Source: CAVXJN01 sp963762165
Lineage (GTDB): Bacteria; Pseudomonadota; Gammaproteobacteria; JASBUN01
Reading direction: 5' to 3'
Length of the DNA stretch: 64,000 bases
NCBI GenBank assembly: GCA_963762165.1
Contig: CAVXJN010000004.1
Location: 62,001 to 126,000, forward strand
Below are positions 49,587 to 57,690 of this stretch, piece by piece. The translations under genes were made by a program, and so were the position numbers. Numbering within the stretch: position 1 is the stretch's first letter; each line of letters begins with the position of its first letter. Under the pieces are notes generated by a model. It was not told the DNA's origin, did no database searches, and saw only the letters and a program-made list of their open reading frames with translations.

Positions 49587-49922
49587 ATGAAACAACTGTG
49601 CCGAGTTGAAGAAGTGCCGGAAAACGGCATGAAAGAGTTCGAGACCGAGGCGGGACTCAAGCTTTTGGTGCTGCATAGCAGCGATGGGTACCACGTCTAC
49701 AACGGTATTTGCCCCCACCAGGAAGTGGCGCTTTGCGAAGGGCTGTATGACGGGTCCGTACTGACCTGCCACGAACATTTGTGGCAGTGGAAGGTCAATA
49801 CGGGCGAGCCGGTCGGATTGGCCGAATGCCCATTGAAGCCTTATCCCATCTCCGTGGACGACGGGAAGATATTCGTCGAAATTGAGGAGCAAGGCAGCTC
49901 CGCAACCGCTGCCGGGTCTTGA
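49587..49922 (+). CDS. msmC: Rieske ferredoxin (MsmC-like)
   Basis: 111 aa. A single Rieske domain with ligands Cys42, His44 (CPHQEVALCEG) and Cys61, His64 (CHEHLWQW). The sequence is of the toluene-4-monooxygenase T4moC type, as reported for MsmC. It shuttles electrons from the reductase to the oxygenase. It starts 11 bp after the reductase gene and is followed by a paralogue carrying an extra domain. Confidence 0.85.
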   Translation: MKQLCRVEEVPENGMKEFETEAGLKLLVLHSSDGYHVYNGICPHQEVALCEGLYDGSVLTCHEHLWQWKVNTGEPVGLAECPLKPYPISVDDGKIFVEIEEQGSSATAAGS

Positions 49923-49940
49923 GGATAAGGGGATAACGAT

Positions 49941-50669
49941 ATGGAAATGACCAAGGTGTGCACGACAGACGAGGTCCCCACCAACGGCATGAAGGAAGTC
50001 GAGCTCGACGGAAAATCGGTGCTCATTCTCAACTCCGATGGTGAATTCTACGCCTTCCAGGGCATCTGCCCCCATCAGGAAGTGCGTCTGTGCGAGGGTC
50101 TGTTCGACGGCAACGTGCTCACCTGCCATGAACATTTGTGGCAATGGGATGTCAGAAACAATGGAGCTCCGGTTGGGCTCGCCGAAGCGCCACTCGAATA
50201 TTACAACGTCAAAGTAGAGGGAAAGGACGTCTTCGTGAGCGTTCCGAGCGCTCTGAAACTGGCATCAATATTCGAGGGTATCTCCGACGAGTCGCAAGCG
50301 GCACTTTCGGCGCTCGCGCGGCATGAAGAGTTCGCTGCTGAGAGCAACATTTACGATCGTGGCGACCCGGTGGAGGACCTTTACATCCTCGAAAGTGGGC
50401 GCGTCGAATTCGTCCTAGGGCGCGACGATCGCACCAGTCCGGGCGGATTCATGATCCGCAAGGGCGAATTGTTCGGTTGGGCCGCGTTGGTCTCCGGTCA
50501 GCCGCGACGCATTGCGCGCGCCACCTGCAAAGAGGACTCGATCATGATTGCGCTGAACGGTACCGAAGTGCGCGCGATCTTGGAAAACGCGCCAGCTGAC
50601 GGTTACAAAGTGATGAATAATCTGGTTCATTTGCTTACCCGATATTTGGCTTCATTCGGCGGCCAATAG
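49941..50669 (+). CDS. Rieske ferredoxin fused to a cyclic-nucleotide-binding-like domain
   Basis: 242 aa. Residues 1-105 are a second Rieske ferredoxin (Cys43, His45, Cys62, His65) closely similar to the preceding gene. Residues 110-240 are a CAP-type beta-roll: FEGISDESQAALSALARHEE, IYDRGDPVEDLYILESGRVE, then a phosphate-binding-cassette-like GELFGWAALVSGQPRR. The cassette Glu that normally contacts the ribose is Trp180. No helix-turn-helix follows, so it is not a DNA-binding CRP. The domain may tune electron transfer or dock the ferredoxin to the transporter, whose permease carries a similar domain. Function is inferred. Confidence 0.82.
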   Translation: MEMTKVCTTDEVPTNGMKEVELDGKSVLILNSDGEFYAFQGICPHQEVRLCEGLFDGNVLTCHEHLWQWDVRNNGAPVGLAEAPLEYYNVKVEGKDVFVSVPSALKLASIFEGISDESQAALSALARHEEFAAESNIYDRGDPVEDLYILESGRVEFVLGRDDRTSPGGFMIRKGELFGWAALVSGQPRRIARATCKEDSIMIALNGTEVRAILENAPADGYKVMNNLVHLLTRYLASFGGQ

Positions 50670-50678
50670 CGGAGTAGT

Positions 50679-50705
50679 GGCCGTTTCGCTGACAACGAAC
50701 CGGCC
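50679..50705. other. Hairpin after the ferredoxin-fusion gene
   Basis: 10-bp arms GGCCGTTTCG and CGAACCGGCC pair with one mismatch around a 7-nt loop, 9 nt after the stop codon. No T tract. It may mark a transcript end or processing site before the binding-protein gene, 150 bp further on. Confidence 0.4.
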
Positions 50706-50854
50706 GTGCGAGAGAGCAAGACCAAAGGAAGTAGTGATAAAGGAGAAACGCGCCTGATGCGAATGCGAGCAAGCAGTGCGAGCACCGTGTTCGTTGATAT
50801 CAAAACAGAAAAGAAGGTGTTGTTCCCGCCGGGAGCACGAGCGAGGAGGATGTC

Positions 50855-52024
50855 ATGAAGAAGCAGAAGTCGCAGTTGTATACGGCAACATCGTGGTTGA
50901 ACCGGTGCCTGACGGTGACCATGGGTATCGTGGCGGCAGTGGGCTTTGCGGCAAGCGCCAACGCGAAGGACTACGGCAAGCCGGGTGAACCCGTTCACCT
51001 GACTGTCGGCTATCAGCCGTATTACACGCAATCTTGGTCCGGCGTGGTAATGCGCTCCAAGGAACTCTGGAAAAAATATCTTCCTGAAGGTTCAACAGTG
51101 GATTTCCAGATCGGTCTCCAGGGCGCAATTATCGTCAACGCCATGCTGGCCGGTAAGCAGGACGTCGGCTACATGGGCGACATGCCGGCGATCGTGTCCA
51201 CAACCAAAGAGCGCGTGGCAGATGTTCGCCTAGTGGGCGTGCTCGGCGTCGCTCACGACCAGTGCAACATCTTTCTGGTGCGCAACGACGCCCCTCAGTT
51301 CAAGGATCCGAAAGAGGCATTGAAGTGGCTGGACGGCAAGCGTGTAGCCGTGCCGAAAGGCGCGTGCACCGATCGTTACGCTCAGGCGGTGTTCAAGAAG
51401 ATGGACATTAAGCCCGCGGCCTACCTAAATCAGAACATCGAGGTGATCACCAGTGGCTTCAAAGCTGGCAAACTCGATGCCGCTGCTATCTGGGAGCCGA
51501 CCGCCTCGAAGCTGGTAATGGAAGGCTTGGCTCGACGGGTAGCAACCGGTTTTGCTGTAGACGAGAACGACGGCGGCTTCATTGCCATGCGCGCCGATCT
51601 GATCAAGCAGCGTCCTGACGTAGTCAAGGGTTGGATGAATGCAGAGTTGGATGCTCAACTCTATCTGGCCGATCCGAAGCACTATGAGGAAGTCGCGCAG
51701 ATGGCCGCGGATCAGACCACGGGTTTCAGCAAGGAAGTCATGTGGATGTCTCTGGCCGGAAAGTATCCGAAGTCAGAGGATGGTGGCGACGTTCGCAACG
51801 TCATGCCATATACATTCACTCCGGACGCCATGGAACTTTTGAAGCGCGCCACCGCGTTTCTGCATAACGTGAAGAGCATTAAGGTGGATAAGCTGCGTGA
51901 CGATGCAATCATGCCGCAGTTCACTCAGGACATCTTGAAGGAGCGCGGCATTACGCCGCCTGTCGGAGAGATAAAGGCTCAAGATCCCGAAAAGATGGGT
52001 ATCAAGTTGGGCCAGACGGATTAA
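50855..52024 (+). CDS. NitT/TauT-type ABC substrate-binding protein
   Basis: 389 aa with a GGAGG ribosome site. The signal peptide is long (about 1-38, ending AASANA). The mature protein has the sulfonate/nitrate-binding fold: HLTVGYQPYYTQSWSG, QGAIIVNAMLAGKQDVGYMG, DMPAI and KRVAVPKGACTDRYAQ. It resembles SsuA/TauA-type proteins, consistent with capture of a small sulfonate in the periplasm. It would correspond to MsmE. A very strong hairpin directly follows. Confidence 0.85.
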   Translation: MKKQKSQLYTATSWLNRCLTVTMGIVAAVGFAASANAKDYGKPGEPVHLTVGYQPYYTQSWSGVVMRSKELWKKYLPEGSTVDFQIGLQGAIIVNAMLAGKQDVGYMGDMPAIVSTTKERVADVRLVGVLGVAHDQCNIFLVRNDAPQFKDPKEALKWLDGKRVAVPKGACTDRYAQAVFKKMDIKPAAYLNQNIEVITSGFKAGKLDAAAIWEPTASKLVMEGLARRVATGFAVDENDGGFIAMRADLIKQRPDVVKGWMNAELDAQLYLADPKHYEEVAQMAADQTTGFSKEVMWMSLAGKYPKSEDGGDVRNVMPYTFTPDAMELLKRATAFLHNVKSIKVDKLRDDAIMPQFTQDILKERGITPPVGEIKAQDPEKMGIKLGQTD

Positions 52025-52041
52025 TACAACCTTCGGTGCAC

Positions 52042-52076
52042 GCCGAGGCGGGAGAGCCTCTTGCTCCCGCCTCGGC
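52042..52076. other. Very strong hairpin after the binding-protein gene
   Basis: 13-bp perfect stem (GCCGAGGCGGGAG / CTCCCGCCTCGGC) with a 9-nt loop, 17 nt after the stop and without a T run. It probably protects the binding-protein mRNA and limits read-through into the permease and ATPase genes. It shares its core with the hairpin after msmA. Confidence 0.7.
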
Positions 52077-52270
52077 ACATCCGCATAGCACCATTAATGT
52101 GGGGCTCGGGTGAGGCGCCGCACTCAGCGCGAACTGGTTAGAGTGCATGCGGCGAGACGTTGCAGCACAGCCAGCGGAATATCTAATGCACGTAGCTTGG
52201 GCGGGCAAGGCCAACCTAGGGCGATACCGGCTAGCCGCACGTCCATCACCGGAGCAGAGGCTGCAAGCTA

Positions 52271-53629
52271 ATGAATTCAGATGACCAAAGTCGTGAGCAG
52301 AAGAAAGCGCTGCTTAAGAAGACCGTTATTTTCAGTACCCTTTCAGATGAGATGTTGGGTCGAGTTGCAGATCTCGCTCAATTAGAGAGGATCAAGCAAG
52401 GCGAAACCATCTACAACCTGGGCGACCAGGCCGACGACATGTACGTTGTGGTCAAAGGCAAGGTAGAGCATGCGCTCGGACCCAAGAGCGAAGCGGCGAC
52501 CTTGGTGAAGGAAGTTGGCGAAGGCCAAGTAATCGGTTGGGCTGCGCTGCTCAAAAATCAGAATCGGCGTCTTGCGCGGACCAGGGCTATGACCGATGTG
52601 GAACTGCTTCGCATCAGCCAGGATGCCCTGATGAACGCACTGCGGGACGATCCGGAAGCGCTCAACGATGTGCTTGGGCGTACCGCGAAGGTCGTGGTCG
52701 AGGACTTTACCGTGCCGACTTGGTTGGCGGAAGTGCAAACCGTCCCTAGGGCTGGAACTGGGTCCGAGCGCGCGCCTGCGACCGCGCAGCTTACCGGCTG
52801 GTCGCTGACCATGTACCGTATTTCGAAGTGGCTGCAGAGTCCCAAGCCCTACCTCATGATGGTAGGATTTGTGGTGTTATTCGGGGGCTGGTACCTCGCG
52901 TCGGATGTGCTCCATTGGTGGCGCTTCGACTTTCTCCCCGGCCCCGCGGAGGTGCTGGAGGAGTGGACTAGCAAAGACCCCTACTATGGACTCTCACTGT
53001 ACACGCCTGAGTATTACACTCACATCTGGGTGAGCGTGCGAAGAATTCTAATTGCGTTCGCACTGGCTACCGTACTTGGTGTGCCCGTGGGTCTCTTCCT
53101 CGGTTGGTCCAAGAAGTTCCGCGAATACGTGTTTCCGGTATTTGAGACCTTGCGCCCGATTCCGATCCTGGCGTGGGTGCCGCTGGCAATCATCATGTTT
53201 ACGGGGTTGGAATCGCCTGTGCTGTTCTTGACGACCTTGGCCTCATTCTATGCCACGGCGTTGAATACCATGTTGGGCGTGGAATCGATCGATGAATCCT
53301 ATCCGCGTGCGGCAGCCTGTCTCGGCGCAAACCGTTGGCAGGTGTTTCGTCATGTCATTATACCTGGATCCTTGCCCTACATGTTCACCGGCCTCCAGAT
53401 CTCAGTCGGCGTGGCTTGGTTCTCGCTTGTTGCAGCCGAGATGGTATCCGGACAGTTCGGCCTGGGCTATGTCATCAATACTTCTTACACGATGGTTCGC
53501 TATCCCACCATCGTGATCGGCATGATCACGCTGGGTATAGTCGGATACGTTACCAGCGCAATGGTGCGTGTGGCCGGCGACTATATGATGCAATGGCGAG
53601 TCCGCGAACTGGCCATCGGAGGACGGTAA
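52271..53629 (+). CDS. ABC permease with N-terminal cyclic-nucleotide-binding-like domain
   Basis: 452 aa, about 190 longer than a normal permease of this family. Residues 20-145 form a CAP-type beta-roll (TLSDEMLGRVADLAQLERIK, IYNLGDQADDMYVVVKGKVE) with cassette VIGWAALLKNQNRR. Trp90 replaces the usual Glu, exactly as in the ferredoxin fusion. From about residue 192 come TauC/SsuC-like membrane segments (VGFVVLFGGWYLAS, IAFALATVLGVPVGLFLGW) and the EAA loop ESYPRAAACLGANRWQVFRH, which docks the ATPase. The extra domain faces the cytoplasm and could gate transport. It overlaps the next gene by 1 bp. Confidence 0.85.
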   Translation: MNSDDQSREQKKALLKKTVIFSTLSDEMLGRVADLAQLERIKQGETIYNLGDQADDMYVVVKGKVEHALGPKSEAATLVKEVGEGQVIGWAALLKNQNRRLARTRAMTDVELLRISQDALMNALRDDPEALNDVLGRTAKVVVEDFTVPTWLAEVQTVPRAGTGSERAPATAQLTGWSLTMYRISKWLQSPKPYLMMVGFVVLFGGWYLASDVLHWWRFDFLPGPAEVLEEWTSKDPYYGLSLYTPEYYTHIWVSVRRILIAFALATVLGVPVGLFLGWSKKFREYVFPVFETLRPIPILAWVPLAIIMFTGLESPVLFLTTLASFYATALNTMLGVESIDESYPRAAACLGANRWQVFRHVIIPGSLPYMFTGLQISVGVAWFSLVAAEMVSGQFGLGYVINTSYTMVRYPTIVIGMITLGIVGYVTSAMVRVAGDYMMQWRVRELAIGGR

Positions 53630-54513
53630 TGAGCGCAGTCATTGAAGAACTGAACCCACGGCAAGCAGATCAGAAGCGGCAGACGACCATGGCAACTAAA
53701 GGCGCAATCCGAATCGAGAAGGTCGAAAAGGTATATGACCCCATGGGGACGGCGGTCAAGGCAGTAGACAGCTGTTCCCTAGATATCGGGGCGGGCGAGA
53801 TCTGTATGATCGTAGGGCCGTCCGGCTGCGGCAAGACGACCCTGCTCAATGCAATCGCCGGCTTTCACAGCATTTCCGATGGCAACATCTATTTGGATGG
53901 TGAACTCCTATGCGGTGAAGGCAAACCGAAAGCAGATCCAGGTCCGGACCGAGTCGTTGTGTTCCAGAATGGCGCGCTGTTTCCGTGGAAGACGAACCTC
54001 GAAAACGTAGCGTTCGGGCCGATGATGCAGGGCACCATGAACAAGCGAGAGGCCTACGAAAAAGCGAGGGACCTCATGGCGATCGCTGGGCTCAGCGGCA
54101 CTGAAAACAGTTATCCCGGCGAGATCTCTTCTGGCGTTCGCCGTCGCGTGGAGATCGTGCGGGCATTAATGAACGATCCCAAAGTATTGCTCTTGGATGA
54201 ACCTTTCCGCGCATTGGACTCGCTGACGAAATCGGTGATGCACGAAGCGCTGCTCGATATTTATTACAAGAATAAGGTCACCATTTTCTTCATCACCCAC
54301 GACCTGGAGGAGGCGATTTTCCTCGGCCACCGTGTAGTCATCATGACGACACGTCCTTGCAAACCGAAGAAGACGCTGGAAGTAGACATTCCTCATCCGC
54401 GTGATTACAGCGTGCTCACCAGCCCTCGGTTCCGTGAGCTGATGGACGAAACCATGGAAGCCGTGCACGAGGAGGCGATCAAAGCCTTCGAAGCGGGTGA
54501 GAAGGAAGGCTGA
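53629..54513 (+). CDS. ABC transporter ATPase, degenerate signature motif
   Basis: 294 aa from the ATG at 53629 (TAATG overlap with the permease). Walker A GPSGCGKTT (63-71), Q loop VFQNGALFPW, Walker B VLLLDEPF with catalytic Glu191 and switch His224 (FITHD) are intact. The signature, normally LSGGQ/M, is ISSGV at 166-170. Family: nitrate/sulfonate/taurine importers (SsuB/TauB/NrtD). Its defect complements that of the second ATPase of the operon. Confidence 0.9.
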   Translation: MSAVIEELNPRQADQKRQTTMATKGAIRIEKVEKVYDPMGTAVKAVDSCSLDIGAGEICMIVGPSGCGKTTLLNAIAGFHSISDGNIYLDGELLCGEGKPKADPGPDRVVVFQNGALFPWKTNLENVAFGPMMQGTMNKREAYEKARDLMAIAGLSGTENSYPGEISSGVRRRVEIVRALMNDPKVLLLDEPFRALDSLTKSVMHEALLDIYYKNKVTIFFITHDLEEAIFLGHRVVIMTTRPCKPKKTLEVDIPHPRDYSVLTSPRFRELMDETMEAVHEEAIKAFEAGEKEG

Positions 54514-54587
54514 GGCGGCGTGCAGATTCGCGTCGCGGAGCAATCGTGGGATTGAAAAGGCGGCAACCAAATTAAGGAATCGCAGAG

Positions 54588-55445
54588 ATGGGTACAACAG
54601 CAGCGAGTTTGAGCGGCAATTATGCCAAAGTTAAGAAGCCTCTGTTTTTCATGGGAACCAGACCCAGGCGTGCAGTAATTTCGCTAATTGTGTTTCTAGT
54701 GCTCTGGGAAATCGGCGCGAAATCCACTGAGTGGCTCGGTTTTACGGTGCCCTGGATCGGGCGTGTGCCAGCACCGTCAGATGTGATTTTGGCGTGGGGT
54801 CCGCTTTTGACCGACGTTGGCTATTGGCAGAGCTGGTGGCTGAGCTTTTCCCGCGTTCTCGCTGGCTTTCTGGCCGCAATGGTAGTCGGTATTCCGCTGG
54901 GTTTGGCAATGGCTTCCAGCAGGTTGTTCTACGACACTGCGTTTCCGGTGTTTGAGTTGCTGCGACCGATTCCCCCGCTGGCGTGGGTGCCAGCGTCCAT
55001 CATTTTCTGGCCCACGCAGGAAATGTCGATCGCATTCGTAACCTTCCTCGGTGCGTTTTTCACGATCGTCATCAATGTATTAGGCGGCGCGAAATCTATC
55101 GACATTCGTTATTTCCAATCGGCCCGTTCGATGGGCTCGAGCGGCTGGGATATTTTCCGCCGTATCATTCTGCCGGGTACACTTCCGTCCATTTTCATCG
55201 GTGCGGCGGTCGGAATGGGTATCACGTGGGAAGTCGTTGTCGCGGCCGAAATGATATCCGGCGGTGGAAACTCCGTGGGCGGGTCCGGCGGCGGACTCGG
55301 ATTTTTTATCTGGAACTCTTACGTCGGTGGGTCTTACGAACAAATTGTCGTCGGCATGATCAGTATCGGCATCGCCGGCTATATTTCGAGCTCTGCCATC
55401 CGCTGGCTGGGCGATCGGTTCACCCCTTGGCGGCGCACGCGCTGA
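54588..55445 (+). CDS. ABC permease (TauC/SsuC type)
   Basis: 285 aa, normal length, with no extra domain. Membrane segments include AVISLIVFLVLWEIGA, VLAGFLAAMVVGIPLGLAMA and AFVTFLGAFFTIVINV. The EAA loop is IRYFQSARSMGSSGWDIFRR, followed by IILPGTLPSIFIG. It is one of two non-identical permeases, so the membrane part of the importer is probably a heterodimer. A 74-bp gap separates it from the first ATPase gene. Confidence 0.88.
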   Translation: MGTTAASLSGNYAKVKKPLFFMGTRPRRAVISLIVFLVLWEIGAKSTEWLGFTVPWIGRVPAPSDVILAWGPLLTDVGYWQSWWLSFSRVLAGFLAAMVVGIPLGLAMASSRLFYDTAFPVFELLRPIPPLAWVPASIIFWPTQEMSIAFVTFLGAFFTIVINVLGGAKSIDIRYFQSARSMGSSGWDIFRRIILPGTLPSIFIGAAVGMGITWEVVVAAEMISGGGNSVGGSGGGLGFFIWNSYVGGSYEQIVVGMISIGIAGYISSSAIRWLGDRFTPWRRTR

Positions 55446-55488
55446 GGCAGACCGTCCCGCACCCACGAGATTGAGGAGAACTGAGGTA

Positions 55489-56373
55489 ATGAGCGCAGCA
55501 GTAGAGAAGGTACAGGAACGGAGTAGCCGCGCCACGGCTGGCGAGATGATCGCCGAGGACGTAAGCAAAACCTACGGTGACAAGCAGTTCGCCACCGAAG
55601 TGGTTAAAGGTGCATCGTTCAAGATCGAACGCCACAAGCTCACGGTCATGATCGGGCCATCCGGATGTGGCAAGAGCACGCTGATCCGGTTGTTGGCGGG
55701 TTTCGAAAGGCAAACCGGAGGCAAGATTCTGCTCGACGACAAGCCGATCACGGGACCAGGCAGAGATCGGCTCGTAGTATTTCAGGAAACCGCATTGTTT
55801 CCTTGGATGAGCACGTATCAAAACGTAATGTATGGGCCCAAGGCGCGCGGCCAAAATAACCGCGAAAACCGGGACCGGTGCGAGTTTCTGCTCGACAAGG
55901 TCGGCCTGACCCGGTTTCGGGATAAATTCCCCTCGCAACTCTCGGGCGGCATGCAGCGGCGCTGTGAGCTTGCTCGGGCGATGATCAACGACCCTCACAT
56001 CATGATTCTCGACGAGCCGTTCCGTGGTCTGGACCACATGACCAAAGAGCTGATGTGGGAGTACTACGCAAAACTTTTCGAAGAGTCGCGTCGCACGAAT
56101 TTTTTTGTCACCACCGATATCGACGAGGCGATTTTCCTTGCTGATCGGTTGTTGATCATGACCAACCGCCCGACGCGCGTACGAGCGACGTTGGAAGTGG
56201 ATTGGGAGCGGCCGCGAAAACTGTCGGACCTGGTGGAAAGCGATCACGTGAACCAGATCAAGATGGAGGCAATGTCGATTCTGCACGAAGAAGCGATGAA
56301 ATCGTTTACAGGCGGCAGCAAAGCCGCGGCCGATTTCGTGCAAGCCTATTCCAAGCGCATGGGCGACAACTAG
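55489..56373 (+). CDS. ABC transporter ATPase lacking the switch histidine
   Basis: 294 aa from the ATG at 55489. Walker A GPSGCGKST (56-64), Q loop VFQETALFPW, a normal signature LSGGM (151-155) and Walker B IMILDEPF with Glu176 are present. The H-switch is FFVTTDIDEA: Thr209 replaces the usual His. Paired with the upstream ATPase this leaves one consensus and one degenerate ATP site. The C-terminal extension (HEEAMKSF ...) resembles that of the other ATPase (HEEAIKAF ...), suggesting an old duplication. Confidence 0.9.
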   Translation: MSAAVEKVQERSSRATAGEMIAEDVSKTYGDKQFATEVVKGASFKIERHKLTVMIGPSGCGKSTLIRLLAGFERQTGGKILLDDKPITGPGRDRLVVFQETALFPWMSTYQNVMYGPKARGQNNRENRDRCEFLLDKVGLTRFRDKFPSQLSGGMQRRCELARAMINDPHIMILDEPFRGLDHMTKELMWEYYAKLFEESRRTNFFVTTDIDEAIFLADRLLIMTNRPTRVRATLEVDWERPRKLSDLVESDHVNQIKMEAMSILHEEAMKSFTGGSKAAADFVQAYSKRMGDN

Positions 56374-56409
56374 CGCGTTGGCGTTGGACACGAAAACGAG
56401 CGAATCGGA

Positions 56410-56610
56410 ATGTGGGAACAATTGCTACAGCGCGAGGTCGTCATCTCGCTGGCGGTAATCGGCGCGATCGCCGCGACGGCCGGCAGTGTGATGCGAAACC
56501 GTGCCGCCTCGTCCGCTGCAGGCTCGGTGTTGTATTGGGGCGGCTATGCGGTCACGGGCATCAGTATCGCTTTGTTCATCATCGCCGGACTCATGGGTGT
56601 GAAAGCTTAG
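56410..56610 (+). CDS. Small two-TM membrane protein
   Basis: 66 aa with two hydrophobic segments (VVISLAVIGAIAATAGSVM; GYAVTGISIALFIIAGLMG) joined by a short Arg/Ser/Ala loop. It lies 36 bp after the ATPase gene and 48 bp before folD, on the same strand. Unknown family; by position it may be a small accessory subunit of the importer. Confidence 0.6.
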   Translation: MWEQLLQREVVISLAVIGAIAATAGSVMRNRAASSAAGSVLYWGGYAVTGISIALFIIAGLMGVKA

Positions 56611-56658
56611 CGGCAAGATGCAAAATCATTCAACGCATATATATAGATGGGTCGAGAC

Positions 56659-57579
56659 ATGACAGCAAAATTGATCGATGGCAAGGCGGTTTCCAAGCAA
56701 ATTCGCGAGGAAGAATTGAAACCTCGTGTGGATGAGCTGCAGCAAGCGGGCATTACGCCGGGGCTGGCCGTCATTATCGTGGGCGCAAACCCGGCATCCA
56801 AGGTGTACGTCGGGCAAAAAATGAAAGCATGCCGCGAGGTGGGCTTGCATTCGGAGACCCACGAGTTTCCCGAAGACGTGCCGCAAACCGCAGTGCTGAA
56901 ACGCATCGAAGAGCTCAACAAAGATCCAAACATCCACGGCGTCATCGTCCAGCTGCCGCTGCCGCCGCAATTCGACATGCGTTTGTTGTTGGAGGCAATC
57001 TCTCCCGACAAAGACGTCGACGGGTTTCACCTCTACAATGTCGGCGGCCTCGTCGTGGAGAGCGGCGATGACGGTTCCGAGAACGTGTTTCCTCCATGTA
57101 CGCCGTACGGTGTGCAACGGCTGTTGGAATCGACCGAAGTGCCGATCGAAGGCCAAAACGTCGTAATCGTTGGCGCCAGCAATATTGTCGGTAAGCCGAT
57201 GGCGCTGATGCTGCTGCGAAAGAATGCCACGGTATCCATCTGTCACGTCAAAACCCGGGACCTCGGTCAATTCACCATTCTTGCGGATATCCTCGTCGTT
57301 GCGGCCGGCGTGCCCAACCTGATCGTGGCGCAGATGGTGAAACGCGGTGCGGTGGTAATCGATGTCGGCATCAATCGTTTGGACAACGGCAAGCTCGTGG
57401 GAGACGTCGATTTCGAGGGCGTCTCCAAGAAGGCGGCATTCATCACGCCGGTGCCGGGCGGTGTCGGCCCGATGACGGTGACCATGCTGATTGCCAATAC
57501 GGTGAGTGCTGCGGAGCGACAGGCTCGTCGCCGCAAGGGCGAGCGCGACGTTCCCAGCCAGGCCGCAGAGAGCATCTGA
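56659..57579 (+). CDS. folD: Methylene-THF dehydrogenase/cyclohydrolase FolD
   Basis: 306 aa from the ATG at 56659 (an in-frame ATG lies 12 bp upstream). Substrate motif SKVYVGQKMKACREVG holds the catalytic Lys. VIVQLPLPPQ, DVDGFHLYNVGGL, the nucleotide site VIVGASNIVGKPMALML and the C-terminal PVPGGVGPMTVTML are all present. It oxidises methylene-THF to 10-formyl-THF. Its place behind the importer and oxygenase suggests it handles formaldehyde-derived C1 units here, besides its housekeeping role. Confidence 0.95.
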   Translation: MTAKLIDGKAVSKQIREEELKPRVDELQQAGITPGLAVIIVGANPASKVYVGQKMKACREVGLHSETHEFPEDVPQTAVLKRIEELNKDPNIHGVIVQLPLPPQFDMRLLLEAISPDKDVDGFHLYNVGGLVVESGDDGSENVFPPCTPYGVQRLLESTEVPIEGQNVVIVGASNIVGKPMALMLLRKNATVSICHVKTRDLGQFTILADILVVAAGVPNLIVAQMVKRGAVVIDVGINRLDNGKLVGDVDFEGVSKKAAFITPVPGGVGPMTVTMLIANTVSAAERQARRRKGERDVPSQAAESI

Positions 57580-57611
57580 AGCACTCGAAATCACCTTACG
57601 GGTTACGAACT

Positions 57612-57662
57612 ACGGGGGTGGCTGCCACTCCCGTGCCGTAGCGCCTGCCGTCCATGGCAGGC
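57612..57662. other. Two consecutive hairpins between folD and folC
   Basis: First stem: ACGGGGGTGG / CCACTCCCGT (one mismatch, CTG loop) at 57612-57634. Second: GCCTGCC / GGCAGGC with a 6-nt loop at 57643-57662. No T tract. They could attenuate or process the transcript before folC. Confidence 0.45.
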
Positions 57663-57690
57663 GTGACTCTCCAATCCAACGGAACCGATC

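Noticed and set aside
49941..50669. CRP/FNR-type transcription factor
   Set aside because: The CAP-like domain is followed by only a short helix and the protein ends; there is no helix-turn-helix, and the N-terminal half is a Rieske ferredoxin.
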